Of a DNA stretch of 64,000 bases, positions 34,975-47,570 are shown in pieces (within the stretch, counting starts at the first letter, position 1; every line of letters begins with the position of its first letter). The position numbers were made by a program, and so were the translations under genes. Source of the DNA: Epinephelus fuscoguttatus (lineage: Eukaryota; Chordata; Actinopteri; Perciformes; Serranidae); NCBI RefSeq assembly GCF_011397635.1, contig NC_064760.1:26138856-26202855 (forward strand). Direction: 5' to 3'. The notes under the pieces are model-generated. The model made no database searches, was not told the origin of the DNA, and was given only the letters and a program-made list of their open reading frames with translations.

Positions 34975-35440
34975 AGCCTAAATCTAATGTCATATTAAAT
35001 CCACATTGATGTGAAGCCATGCGAACATACTTGTTTTGCTGGGGTTTTACAAGTGGATCGGAGTGAAGTAAAAAAAATACAGTATCAAGCGATACTGAGA
35101 AGACTTGTTGATCTAGAACAACCTTAATAGCGGCGTCTGTTTTGTCTATAGCACTCACCATTGTTGTTATGACACAGTGATAACTCAAATATGGCCGCTT
35201 GGTCAGTGGCTGTCGGCTTGTGATTCTGATGCACAAGGTACCCTTTAGTGTCTGTATGAGACACACCAGACTTTCAGCTAATCCAGTGTAAACCAATCCA
35301 TGACAATGACGTGGTTTAAAGAGTGTGAAAGTCCATGTAAGTCAGGAGGGAGGGGTGGAAGATGGGTCAAACAAACACAGGACTTTCACCCATGAGACAG
35401 CTGTGTTTGTCCTTTGTGTAACCAAGTAACCAGTGATCTG
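34975..35440 (+). repeat. Interspersed repeat, related to 57500-57755
   Basis: Shared in order with the second copy: ATGCACAAGGTACCCTTTAG, TGTATGAGACACACCAGAC, GGGTCAAACAAACACAGGAC, TTTCACCCATGAGACAGCTG and GTTTGTCC. The second copy has the same pieces with about 20-25 percent difference by eye. Type unknown; boundaries are approximate. Confidence 0.5.
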
Positions 35441-38400
35441 TCACTGCTGAGTCAAGGCTGTGTGCCTGTGAACTTATTATGATCTGCTGGTAGAAAACAT
35501 GCGTATTTACTTACGGCCAAACACATTTTTCACCCTTCAGCCTTTCTTATGTGAAAACACAAGATCTTTCACCCTGACATTTTGTTATGGAGCTGAAAAT
35601 AGGTCCTGTGTCTGGTAGAGTTGACATACACCTGGATATTCACTGTCTCCTCCCCTTAAGAGCCTAGCTACTGTAATTCACAGACAATCCTCCATAATAC
35701 TTCCTGTTTAATAGTTTTCAGACAGCACAGACCCGATGTCTGGACAACAGTTGTATACCTGGCACTCTTAGGAAACAGTAACACTACTGGGCTTTTTTTA
35801 ACAGGCAGATGTCTGTGAGACGTCCTTCTTGGCACAGGATGTATTGATTTATTTGTGGCAGATGTTCTGATCAAATCAGACAGACATGACAATTTGTCTG
35901 TCTGGAGCACCAATTAATTTGCAGTGCCGATCAGCTGATGTTATTTGGCGTAATGCCGTCTGAACTTTTAAACTCTCTGTTTTCACATTGGCTCTATCTG
36001 TCTCTGTTTCCTCCTCTATCTGAAAGACAGACAACAGTAAATGGAGCGTAAGTACCAAGATGATTATCTTTCCTGTCCAGGACTTTTGCTCCCTGCATGT
36101 CTGAATGCCTGTGTGTGTCTGTGCATACAAGTTCATGCGTGTTTCCATGTGTGCACGTTTGAGGACAAAGCAGGTGGAATAAAAAGGCATTACATGACTT
36201 CTTTGACTGTTTGAGGTATAACGTGGACAGAAGGAGGTGACTGCAGGAGATCAGAGGGGTGGGAGCGCTGTGTGTACCCCAAGCAAACAGGCCAGATAAG
36301 ATCAGAGTGGAGGGAGCGCAGCTGGAAGCCTTCCTGAGTTGACCCCTTTCTCCGCCTCTCTTACATTCCTCCAAAACCCTCACTGTCCTCTTTCTCCCTG
36401 CTCTTTCTGTTTCCCAAATTTAACTACCAAAAATTTCTTTCCTGCCGCAGCTCATCTTTCCCCACCCCCATTAAACACATCACTTCATCCATTACTCCTT
36501 ATATTTCAAACACTATCCTCATGTTTGGAGTGTCCTTAGATCGCTTTTCTCCTTCTGTGTGGTGTCCCCCCTCCTGTTCTTGACTTTACTGCCTCTTCTC
36601 CATCCTCCCTCTCCTCCTCCTCTTACCTCTCAGCAGGACCTCAGTAAAGTGGGGTCAGCCTTTAGCATGTAATGCTATGTCTTTCCTCTGTTTCTCTCTT
36701 GCTCTTTGACCATGTTCATTAATACTAGCCCCTCTAAACTGACCGATTGCCTTTCATGTTTTCCCCTGGGTCGTGTCCCAGACATGACAGTAGACCTAAC
36801 ATTTCAAAGTAAAGGCCTCTGCGCTGGGCCGTGCGTGCGTTTTGTGTGAATTTACGTTTGTGTGTCTGCCTGTTTAATAGGATCAAGACAAAGCAAAAAT
36901 AGTGCAAAGCAGCTGTGCTTGTTATCTTGTGTGACCTAATTGAATATCACTGAGTGAAGCTATTACGGGTGGCGTTGTTTATCATTAGTGAGCTGCAGTA
37001 GTTGTGCTCCACATTAAAACGTGGGAGGTAAATGAAGAGGAGAAAAGTGAGGAAAAGGGGGGAGAAATATGAAACCCCTGCAGTCCGTTATGTCTTGGCC
37101 TGATTGTCATGTATATTTAGCTTCGTGTCTGGCAACACAAAGACAGCTGTTGTTGCCAGCTCACATTTATTTTGGCCTTGCGTTGGTCCCTCCTGTCACT
37201 TTAACCAGACCCATATCTGTAAATAGTCTGTGCTGCTGACAGACTGTTGAGACAGATCACACGCTGCAGAACTGAGATATTATCTTTAGATATTAATACA
37301 ACCCGGGGTTTAGGGATCTAAATGAACTGAACTGAAATCTCAGGTTCAGTTTTAGATGTTTGCTGCAGGCCACAGCAGCATCACCAGTGTTGTTTGTTCA
37401 GCCTCTTGTGTCCAGTAATAATCCACAACCTCACGACCTCTTGACCTTTCAGTGAGTGCAGCCCTGTAATCTCTCCCGCAGTAAGCTTTAAACCCCTAAA
37501 CAAGTCCTATTTAGTGTGTCCAAAACAGGATGCCAGAAGTGCAATCCACCCCCTCCTGCCCTACCCAGCCTCAGACCCCTCTCCTCCTCCCTCTGGGAAT
37601 TGGAGCTCCATCAGCACCCTGGCACTATTCTCACACCAGGAGTAGAGGGGGAAGTGGAGGATGGATGTGGCGAATGGGTGCAGTAATACGCAGAATAAAC
37701 TAAATCTGAGACATGAAGCAAAATGTTTGGATTTCTTAAAAATAAGTGTGCAAAAATAATATCAATAACTGCTGAAAGTGTTTATCAGAAAAACAGTTTG
37801 CCTTCCAAACCCTTTGTCATTTGAACATTACCTTTATCGCTTACTCTGGGTTTAACAGTGAGAGTTACCAGATTATGCGGGGAAAGTAAAATGCCACGTC
37901 GGGCTAGAGAATCTAGCATCTTACTTGCCCAATCAAGCAAGTGGTTAAAAAGAATTTAACATATTGTTTTTTACAGAGCTGATGATTGAAGTTAGCTAAA
38001 TAGTGAGCTATCTCGCTTCCTTATCATCTCCTGTTGAGAGTTGCACATGTGCAGGCACTTGCAAGAAAATGGTGTCGGGTAAAAACTGCCTCACATCAAC
38101 GACACACTGTTGTCCTTATTCATTAAGTTGAATAAAGATTAAACGTGACAATTAGCCTTAGTCTTTGTTGGTTTTTGATAACTGCTACTGAATAAAACAC
38201 TTTGTCTAAGTAGATTACTGACCCACTTGCCCTGATTACTAAGAGGGAATCGGTGTCTAATTGGCAGGATTTTGTGTTTTTATCCCTGTTTTTCTCATCA
38301 CTTTATATAACCAGGTGGCACTCTGAACTCAAACCAGTCTGCTCCTTTTAAATATTCTATTATTTTTTAGTTAAAAATGTCTCTGAGAGGTCCAAACCTG

Positions 38401-39839
38401 TGTGACATTTGTAGTATAAAGAACTTTTATTATGAGACAAGTGTGTTTCAGCTTTGGGTCTACCTTGAAATTAGGTAAACTTGTGCTCGTCATCAGTTAG
38501 ACATGGTAAAACCCCCAAACAAATGTGGATCTGTGTGATCTAACACATGATTGGTTATGCTTCTTAGGATTAATGACATAAATAATTAATGGGCGAGAGG
38601 CAAACAAACGAACATGTATACGGAAAGAATGAGGATAAAGGCTATAGGTCTCTTTCTAAGGGTAGGGGTTAACAGGGGGGAGTAGCTGGAGAACTGGAGG
38701 GGGTTGGGAGTTGTGGTTGGGTGTTGAGGGTTTCACGACAGGCCTGATGTGTTCACTCGGGGGGTCAAATGCCCCTTCACAAAAACCGGATCAAATAACC
38801 TGGCTTAAATGGTCCTGAAGTTGTCCCCCTGTCCCCCTGTCAGTCTTTCAGTCTGTTGGTCTGTTTACATGCCTGCCAACTGTCAATCATCAGTCACTTA
38901 GTGTGTCACACGCATACACACACACACACTATACCCTGGCCCCTCAGACCAATATCTGACCCCAGGCGCTGATACCAGACTCGACTGTGGTTGATGTTGA
39001 AGTTGGGGCTGAATCGAGTTAGACGAATTCTTATTGGATCCATATAGCGCAAAACAAAAAAGCCCCCGAGGAGGACATCTAACCTGGTTACAGAGAGCAA
39101 ACAAACACATTTCAACACAGGGGCCAGTATAAACAGGTACATGAATATGTACACAAAGGCAAGGCTTGCATGCCAATACAGCACATACATGCACATGCAT
39201 AGCTACGTAGGTGAATGTGATAGAAACACACAGATTTTGGATGCAACCCAGCAAACTCGTGTGTGTTCAGCAGCACAGACGCTGAACAGAGAGCATTGAC
39301 AAACCAAGTACAGGAGGCGTAGAAATGAACAGGAAAGGGAGGAAAAAGAATGGCGTCCTTCCTGATCCCATCTTTCCTCTTCTCCCCCGCGGGCCACAGA
39401 ATGAAACTATTGTTGTCTGTCCTCTTTCTCCTCATTCCTGCCATCATTTATCCCTCTTTTTTTTCATCCTACACAACTGTGCTCTTCAAATAGTTTGGAT
39501 ACCCTATATGATCGACATCAGAAAAAACGGCCTTCCTCATGAGACCCACGCCATGCCCCTCGCTCCTGCTGGTTGTGATTGCACGTGTGGTATTGGGCTC
39601 TTTAGTCTTGTGTACTGTGGTGTCACATTTGTGCTATGTGGTGTGGTATTGTGGTAATGCTTCGGGGGCGGAGGGCAGACAAGCTAAACAGGGCTCTTCT
39701 TTAAAGTGAATAAAAAAGTCTTCAATGCGAGTAAAATCCTGTTTTTCATTCACGTTTCTTTGACACACTCTGGCACACACGGATGTGCACACTTGAAGTA
39801 CGCTGACGCTCCTGTCTCCGATTAGATGTGTTCTGCAAG
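35441..39839 (+). other. col23a1 intron 2, no gene seen
   Basis: Mostly unique-looking sequence. A C/T-rich tract lies at about 36340-36650 on the + strand. No exon is recognised. Confidence 0.5.
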
Positions 39840-39995
39840 TGCAGCCCATGTGTGCAGGGTATGACGCTACCTTTGCCTATGGAAGCGCACTCAAACACTG
39901 CAGACAGCTCCAGGAAAGCATCAGTAACTTTGACCAGAAGGACCTGCATCTGGATGTCGTAATGAACAACAGTCCCTCCTCCGCTGAGCGAGCAT
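39840..39995 (+). other. Unidentified exon-like coding segment in col23a1 intron 2
   Basis: An open, well-composed stretch containing CAGYDATFAYGSALKHC then RQLQESISNFDQKDLHLDVV and MNNSPSSAERA. It is bounded by acceptor-like AG sites (AG at 39838-39839, 39843-39844 or 39856-39857) and a strong donor, GCAT|GTAAGA, at 39995/39996. Starting at 39840 or 39858, the segment enters after 1 nt of a codon and leaves after 1 nt, so it would fit in frame after col23a1 exon 2 (152 or 46 codon-level lengths of 156 and 138 nt respectively). Without the donor the frame runs to TAA at 40019-40021. I do not recognise the protein. It is not collagenous. It could be a cassette exon, an exon of another gene, or a decayed pseudogene piece. 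Confidence 0.3.
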
Positions 39996-40139
39996 GTAAG
40001 AAATTTACAAGATCCTTTTAAATGTCTGCAAGAAACAACTTGTATATATGTTAATCATCTATCTATGTATGCATTGACATTCTTTACATGCATTTATATT
40101 GAGTCAGAGAAGTGTAAAGGAAAACCAAAGTCATGGGTT

Positions 40140-41335
40140 GTGTGGTTTTAGTGATAGTGAAACTGGCGCTTCTTTTTTTAGCCATATGTCTCTGAAGACA
40201 GCAACATTGTTCAATCTGTCAGTCATTTGGTCCAGATTAAAATATCTCCATAACTGTCGGATGGATTTCCATAAAATTTTGTACAAACATTCATGATCCC
40301 CAGAAGATGAATCCTAATGACTTTGGTGATCCCCTTCCTTTTCCTTTAGCACTGCTGAGTAATTGAAATTTGTGGTTTTGAGTGAAATGTAGCATGCTAA
40401 CGTGCTAATCTAAGATGGCGATCATGGTAAAGATTACACCTGCTTATCATCACCATTACCCATTTGCCACCAAAATGAGCTCGTATATGCAAGTCTTTCT
40501 AAATGGTAAACCCACCAAAAATAGGTGAGAGACTCTTTCCCACTTCCAGTAGACAAGTATGCGTTTCTGTTTTTAGTAAACAGTAGAACGCTTTTCTCTA
40601 TCTGTTACTCATTCAGTCTCTTTCAAACTCAGTGACAGCTAATTTGGAACATTGTTCGAGCGCTGCTTGGATGGAGATGGATGGAGTTCGTGGCTGCGTG
40701 TCGTAGCATCATGCCTGAAAATGGTCCAGATTTAGGGTGTCCACCTGGATGTTGTGTTTCCATCACTGCAGATCCGATAAATACATCTGTGAGTACAAAT
40801 GTGGAGCTGACGTAATGTAGTGTTAAATGTTTTGAACAGGGGTGCCAAAGAACCTCAGAACCTGTGCCTGCTACGGTGGGTCATGTGACGGTATTTGGAC
40901 AAACTAAATAACGATAAACAACATAGGTCTCTATGACTTGGCAGCCCAAAACTAGATGTACAGACCCTGATGCACTACCTAAACTCACAAACCCGGACAT
41001 CTTACGCTGTCTTGTTTTTGGACTGAGTGCATGCACTTTGGTAAAAGGGAGAACAGAGTGGATACCTCAAGGATGGCGCCCCTATCTCACACAGTGTGAC
41101 ACGTCTTCACATTCTCTACTGCAGAGCCATTTGTTCCTGGAATGAATGCTGACTGTAACCTTCGCCACTAAAGACAAAAGCCAGATGTTTGTGGGTGTCA
41201 GTGGCTTTTTTTGTCCAGTGGGAAAGGAGCTCATGCTAGCATTGTCATTGTGAGCATGTTAGCATTTAGCTTAAAGCACTGCTGTGTACAGCCTCAACGG
41301 GCACCTAGCATGGCTGTAAAGTCTTAGTCTTGATA
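40140..41335 (+). repeat. Composite interspersed repeat, interrupted
   Basis: The left part at about 40225-40490 carries TGGATTTCCATAAAATTTTG, CATTCATGATCCCCAGAAGA and TGAATCCTAATGACTTTGG, a repeat common in teleosts. Its expected continuation (GTTAGCATTTAGCTTAAAGC, then GTGTACAGCCTCA) appears only at about 41228-41335. The 0.7 kb between may be a later insertion. Its edges carry TCTTTCCCACT at about 40535 and an inverted AGTGGGAAAGGA near 41217, which could be short terminal repeats. Confidence 0.5.
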
Positions 41336-43897
41336 TTGTTCTTTCATCTTACAACACATTTTATCCACATGTGCATCAGCCCTAAGATCACTGTAGAGGG
41401 GTTAATGCTATACACCTTACATTTTCCATTTCTGCATCTGCTTTAATAAACATAACTGGACATCACGTCTCCCAACGGTTTCTTCTCGTGCTGCTCTCCT
41501 GCGGCCCTTTTAACCACGCTCAATAAGAAACCCCTACTTCTGACAGATTTTTGTTCCTTTCTATTGATGGTTAAATTGATCTCAAACGTAATCCCATTTT
41601 AAGAGCCACAAATTCTGCTGCAACCTCAGTTCTTGTCGGTTTCTCCAATCCTTTGTTTGACTGGGTTAGGCAGATCAGGGCTCAGCCAAAACCACCACTG
41701 TCACTTTCAATTGACGGGATCTCAGTTGTCGTTTGATTGGCTCTCTGGCCTTTTTTTTAGGGCTGTGATTCAGTCAAGATGTTTCCACTTGGGAGGAATG
41801 TAACAGTATAATGCCATAATGAGGTTGCCAGCACATTATTTGACTCCACACACACACACACACCTGCAAACCAGTCTTAGAGGGCTGGGATTCTCATTAG
41901 CTTAAGTTAAATTCTTCTGTTTGCTCACTTTGCTGTTTTATGCCTTTCATTTCTAATCAGTCCTTTGTTCTGCTCTGCCGCTCTTCTCTTCAAGTAGGAA
42001 TACAGATGTCAAGACCATTTGCTTTCCCTGTGTTGGAGAGATGGGGGCACTTGAGGGGGACCACTGTAGAACATGATCCTTCATGCTCCGTTAACCATCA
42101 GCTGACCTGAGCTGATCTTTCCTTCCACTCTACCCTCCAGTTTTTATCTATATTCACCTTTTTTTCACTCTTGTTCTCACCCTTTCAACCTCTCATTTTT
42201 GCTCACACTTCATATCGTCACTTTGCATGTTCTTTTACTGTCCATCTTCGTCCTCTCCCAGTCTATCCACAGATTGTATTTGGAGACAAATTGGCCTCTT
42301 CTGATATCTGGCCAAAGTCAGCTGCAAAAAGTGATGCTAAATTACCATAAAGCATTTTTGATCTGTTTCTTTTCATATTTGTGGTACTGCAAAATTAAAT
42401 TCTATTGTCCTCTGTGAATAAAACACAAACAGTAAAGCCCTAAGAGGATTTAAACCAAACACTAAGAATGATTTGTGGCAAGTTTAATCCAGGGCCTGCT
42501 ATTTACAGAGCAGGACTCGCTCTTTTCCACTCACTTACCAATCTGCTGACCCGGGCTGACCCTAACATCTCAGGAAGCATCTCTTTTTCCACTCATTTCC
42601 TCCACGGCTCTCATTCAGTCGCTACCCGGAGTATTTGGTGTCCGCAAATCCAGAGAACGTGGGCTCTCTCTCCCCCCTTCGTTACAAGAGACACGTGTGC
42701 TAGCCTATTAGCACGCTAAGTAGCCCTCTCCAAATTCCTCTGATAGTTTTTAATGAAGCCACTTGCTGTCGGGATCAGAGCTGTGGTGTTAAATTTAGGC
42801 TTTTCATTAACCTCCTCCTGGCTCAGTTTCCTGCTATTGTCTGACAGCAGGCGCAAGTGTGGTGGACAGAGAGGGCTTTAGGGATGTGTGCGAGCGCAAA
42901 GTTAGTGCCCTGATGATCGAGTCGACAGAGCAGAGATGAGACAAAGGATCATCGCGTCAACTGAGAGACCGATAGCTGGTAATAGAAGTGTCAATAGATG
43001 GAGCGGTAGGATGTATAGATAGACAGAGTGATGGACAGATAGAGGTGTGAAATGAAAGCACCTGGTCTGCAAAGTGAGGAGGCCAATCCTGGAAGGGATC
43101 AAGGGGTCGTGACCCCTGACAGGTGTGGAGGATGGATGCCATCGCTGTAGCATTCAAGAGGGACAGATGAAGACGGCAGTGATAGGAAGGAGTTGCCGGC
43201 ACTGACGGGGAAGGAGCTGCAGGGGTAGATCACAACTCAACACTTCAGCAATCCTGCTTCCTGGCCTGTGTGTGTGTGAGGGACATGTGTGCTCACACTT
43301 CAGGGATCCTATATCAATGCCCAGTTGTAGCGCCAAGTGCTTTTAAAAGATCTCTTTCAAATTCAATTTTGAACTTATCCCCCTAATTTCTTGTCAAGAA
43401 ATATTTTTTTTTTCTCAGCGAGCCAACACATCACTCAGTGAATCTAATTTCTCCAGTGTTTGCTCAGGTCCATATATGGTATATTTGACTTATGTTAATG
43501 AGAGCTTCTCCTGCCAAACCAGAAGAAGATAAATATACTTCAGAGTTGAGCATAAGAGAATCACTTTTCTGTCAGTCTCACACTGAGACTGAGACTCCTG
43601 CTGTTTGTGGGCTTGATTTGTGCTGAATTAAATCGACGCAGTCACATATTGAACGGCTCTCGAGAATAATTTTGCAATCGAAAAACAGTTTGGTTACCCG
43701 TCGGTTGCCGAATTATGAAAACTATTTGGCTCGGTAGACTTTTATTATCAAAAGTATTTGTTCAAAAAACAAAAGACTCTGTGGTCAGGAATAAAGACAA
43801 AAGCTGAAACAACACAGACAATAACTATTTTGAGAATTGATTTATCGTGTGAGTGATTTTTCAAGCAAAAAAGCCAAACATTCCTCTGTTCCAGCTT
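41336..43897 (+). other. col23a1 intron 2, no gene seen
   Basis: No coding exon, RNA gene or well-bounded element is recognised. A short (CA)n is present at about 41848-41863. Confidence 0.45.
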
Positions 43898-44464
43898 CTC
43901 AGTGTTAGGGATGGGAATCACGAACTGGTTCCAGCTGAGAACTGGTTCCGAACTGTCTCATCCACCAGCATCCTATGCCCCCATGAATATCAGTTCCTTT
44001 TATCGATGCCAGCACGTGATGTCAAACTCATGCATCTAAGCTGCTGGAAACTTGCAACAAGGAGTCATTTAATTTTACAAAGACGGATGACAACAGTGCT
44101 GCTTGTAATATCTGTAAAATGATCATTTCAAGTTAGGGGCGAAACTCCAGCGACATACTGAAACATCAACATGAGCTTAAATTCCAGGACTGCCATGTGT
44201 TTGACACTCTACGCACAAGCAGAACATCCATTACTGAGGGTAGACATCCTATGTTGTAATAATAATAGCACCACACAGGCAGATATTTTTCTTTGACTAA
44301 GGAAATCAAAGTGAATTCAAGTGCTGTACAAATATTTTCTCACTTCATCTATGCTGTGTTCAGACTCAGAGATAATACAATGACGCTGAAAACCTGTGTA
44401 TGCAGAACTGATAATCTCATTGGTATCAATAAAATCTTTTTTAATTTCCATCCCTACTCAGTTG
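43898..44464 (+). mobile_element. hAT-like element with BED-finger relic
   Basis: The element spans 43906-44456. Ends are TAGGGATGGGAATC and, inverted, TTAATTTCCATCCCTA. Flanking 8-mers CTCAGTGT (43898-43905) and CTCAGTTG (44457-44464) agree at 6 of 8 positions, as expected for an old hAT duplication. At about 44071-44200 the frame reads SFNFTKTDDNSAACNICKMI, a stop, then SDILKHQHE. This has the W/F, C-x2-C and H-x3-5-H layout of a BED zinc finger, found in hAT transposases and their ZBED relatives. Internal stops show it is dead. At 551 bp it is non-autonomous. Confidence 0.75.
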
Positions 44465-45031
44465 CGAGCATTTGCTGCATGTCTTCATTATTAAACTCAA
44501 TAACCTGCGTTGTTTGACAAAACAAGCAGTCTGAAGACAGATATTGAAAGATTGAGGTCACAGGACAGGATGTATCTATTCAAGTGCAAGAGTTGAGGCT
44601 GAGATTATGCACCAGTGACCTTTGACACCTCGTACTCTTTTAAACAGCGGCAATAAATGTCAGAAGGAAAACTTGGAGACAAAACACACATAAATCCCCA
44701 TCACTGTAAGTTTGAGATGAGTACAGAATGTACAATGACGGGAATCGTGTGTGGCTTCCAGTTAATTAAAATGAATAAGAGGGGGTGAAGAACGGAAAGA
44801 GAACAGAGGTCAAACTGGGTGACATCTGATTGCTGTGTTATAGCTCTGAGTGAAGCATCAGCTCGTGGTTGGAGTTTGGTTAGTGGCTGCTTATGTTTGC
44901 AGTTGGGGTAATTGTAAGTGCCTGCGCACATGCTGAGGATCTGGCAAATCTTCACTGATGGAGGCCAGGATGCCAGGCACCATTGGGAATGTTGGGAATG
45001 CTGGATGCCCTTTCACAATGACCTGTGTTTG

Positions 45032-45072
<41 letters not shown>

Positions 45073-47570
45073 CCAATGAGTGAGAGATAAGTGAGAGACG
45101 AAAGGGAGTAAGCAAATGGCCTTGAAGAGTTTATAAGGTCTCCCGTAAAAAACACACTGACCCCGTAGCGTTGCTCCGTACCTACTAACAGCCGAGTTAA
45201 ATGGACTAATACATTTTCCATGCCTGCCGTTACAAATAGACTCTCATTATATGGAGCTTGTTTCATTTAACCGGCATGTAACCTCTCATGCTTGGGGTTT
45301 AACGCGGAACTATTTCGAGTTTTTCATTAAAATTCTCACACTATATTTGGCTTTTTTAGTCTGCGGGCTGTCTAATTAAAAAAATATTTCAGGAAATCAA
45401 GATCAGCTTTGTATGAAATAAAGAACAGATGTTTTGGGGCTAATTAAGTCAAATATTTCTGTCTTTTTAGTCTCATTTGTTGTGTTTTGCTAACCCTGGG
45501 AGTGTAATTGTTATAAAAAAAAAACTTCAAAGTCTGCGAGTGGAAGTAGACAGCTACGATGTTTGCAGTCTCCTCCGTGCATTTCAAGGGAGCCGTGTTG
45601 TGGTCATTTTTCTTTATGATAAGTCTATCTGTTATTTACGACCTTGGCATGGAGAATCCAGCCTTGTGTTTAGCATCTGTCATGCTCTTATCAGCACTGT
45701 TGGGGGTAAGGCTTCCTGATCGATCGGCTGCTCCTGCAAAGTGGGCGCCCCCAATTTGTTAAACGGACAAGGCAGAAAAAGCTGATTTTACCGTGAGAGG
45801 AGTAATTGTTTGCCGTGGCACATAGATCACTTTTGGGAACACTAAAGCTCAGGAGTGTCTTGCAGCAGAGGAGTGAAGGCCATGTTTGGAGGAGTGTGGA
45901 ATGCTTTGGCCCGTTGTCGTCCCGCTGGTCCGGTGATGGCGGTGTCGGGTTGACTGTGATCCTGAGTTACTTGCATTCCCATCGACCCCTCCCTAAAAAC
46001 ATAACACCGACCAGCCCAGTGGTGGGGCTCGATGATGGCATCGACCAACCAGCCATTATTGTCCCACCAACATCTTTTCTGTCATATAAAGAGAGGCATG
46101 CTAATCCCTCTGTCCACACAAACACACATCAGATATCAGAGGGGTTAAGATGGGAAGGACACAGTCACCTTGTGCAAATGGGACCTGGTGCTTTCAGACA
46201 AATGGATAAACAGTCAGGCAGACAACAGACTGAGGCTCAGCCAAGACCCTCAGAGCAAAGCCCACCGGAAGAAGCCTGGCATATTTTAGGCTTACTATTA
46301 TAGTCCTCTTACACAAAAGCATACTTAAATGTGACCATAGCCTTTAACATGCATGCATATGTATGTCAGCACATACACATACACACGCTATTCTTGTCTA
46401 GCCACTTGTCTGAAAAAAGTGCAAAGCTGGTTATGTTACATTGGGAAGGGCTGCAGGGGATTTGGAGGGCAGATTCTGAAGCTGGATCACCTCTCAGCCA
46501 GTTTAATGTCACTGTCATTGTAGTTGGCTCTGCGCTGCGCTGCTGACTGCACAACTCCTAATAAACTCAAACTTCTCCATTATGGGAATAATTGTTCTGG
46601 TTAGGTGGAATGTGGGCTCAGTCTGTGTGTGGCCAGGCATCGCCTGCCTGCAGTACGGCTCTAAATGCTTAGCTTCCCTCGGGAAGGTTTGCATTGCCTC
46701 CACACACACACACTGACCCTCGAGGCTGCTTGTATTGGAGAATTTGGAGCCGTGTTCTTTTGTCTGAGATTCAATGACTTTTCAAAATGGAATAATAAAT
46801 TGAACGCGGTTTCAATCAGCCACATATAAATTGTAGAGAAGGACACTAATGAACAGAGAGTAAGAGGAGGAAAAGTGGAGGAGGACTGTAGATTAAAATC
46901 GATGGTTCGAAACAGAAGAACGATTCTGCGAATAATTGCCATGCTGACAGGACTACAGTATGTCTCCACTGTCATTGTTTAGACACATAGCCAACGGAAA
47001 AACCATTGAATAACCAGGCAGTGTGGTTTGTTCTCCTAAACTTTATAAAGTCCTGTGTCAACACTTCCCCCTTTTCCAAATTCCACTCAAAAGCCTCAGG
47101 AATCCTCCCCACTGTATCGGCCATTGCCTCTGACAGAATTGTCTGTGAAAATCAGGCCCAGAAACGCTGTGTGGACTCTCTGCAGTGAGCTGATGTGGTC
47201 CATCGGATAGTGAAGAATCAAGGGAGATGCAGATCCTCTAAAATGTTTAAGTCATCTGCATGCATTTTCTATATGTGAAAAAATGGAATGTGGATTTTAG
47301 CACAATAGTTGAGTTTAAATAAAGCTGGAGATATTCCATATTTTTTCCAAATGTTCCTCAGTCCCACAAAAAACCAAAACCAACAATGAATTTATTCTTT
47401 TTAACAAGTATAGACTGTGTGACCAACCTCTGTTATAGAGCTCCACTGGTGTTCAAAAACCATTAAAAACACATCAATGCACCACACAGTTGTCATGGAT
47501 GACATGTTCCATAATCATGATGGGCACTGTAGTTTACTCTGTGCTGCTGCCACCACCCTCTGAGAACCAC
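44465..47570 (+). other. col23a1 intron 2, no gene seen
   Basis: Contains the (TG)n tract at 45034-45071. Open frames such as 45806-46303 lack family features. No exon is recognised. Confidence 0.45.
45034..45071. repeat. (TG)n microsatellite
   Basis: About 19 uninterrupted TG units. Confidence 0.95.

Noticed and set aside
45806-46303. 165-codon plus-strand frame
   Set aside because: The composition is unremarkable, no recognisable motif is present, and there is no flanking splice or transcription evidence.
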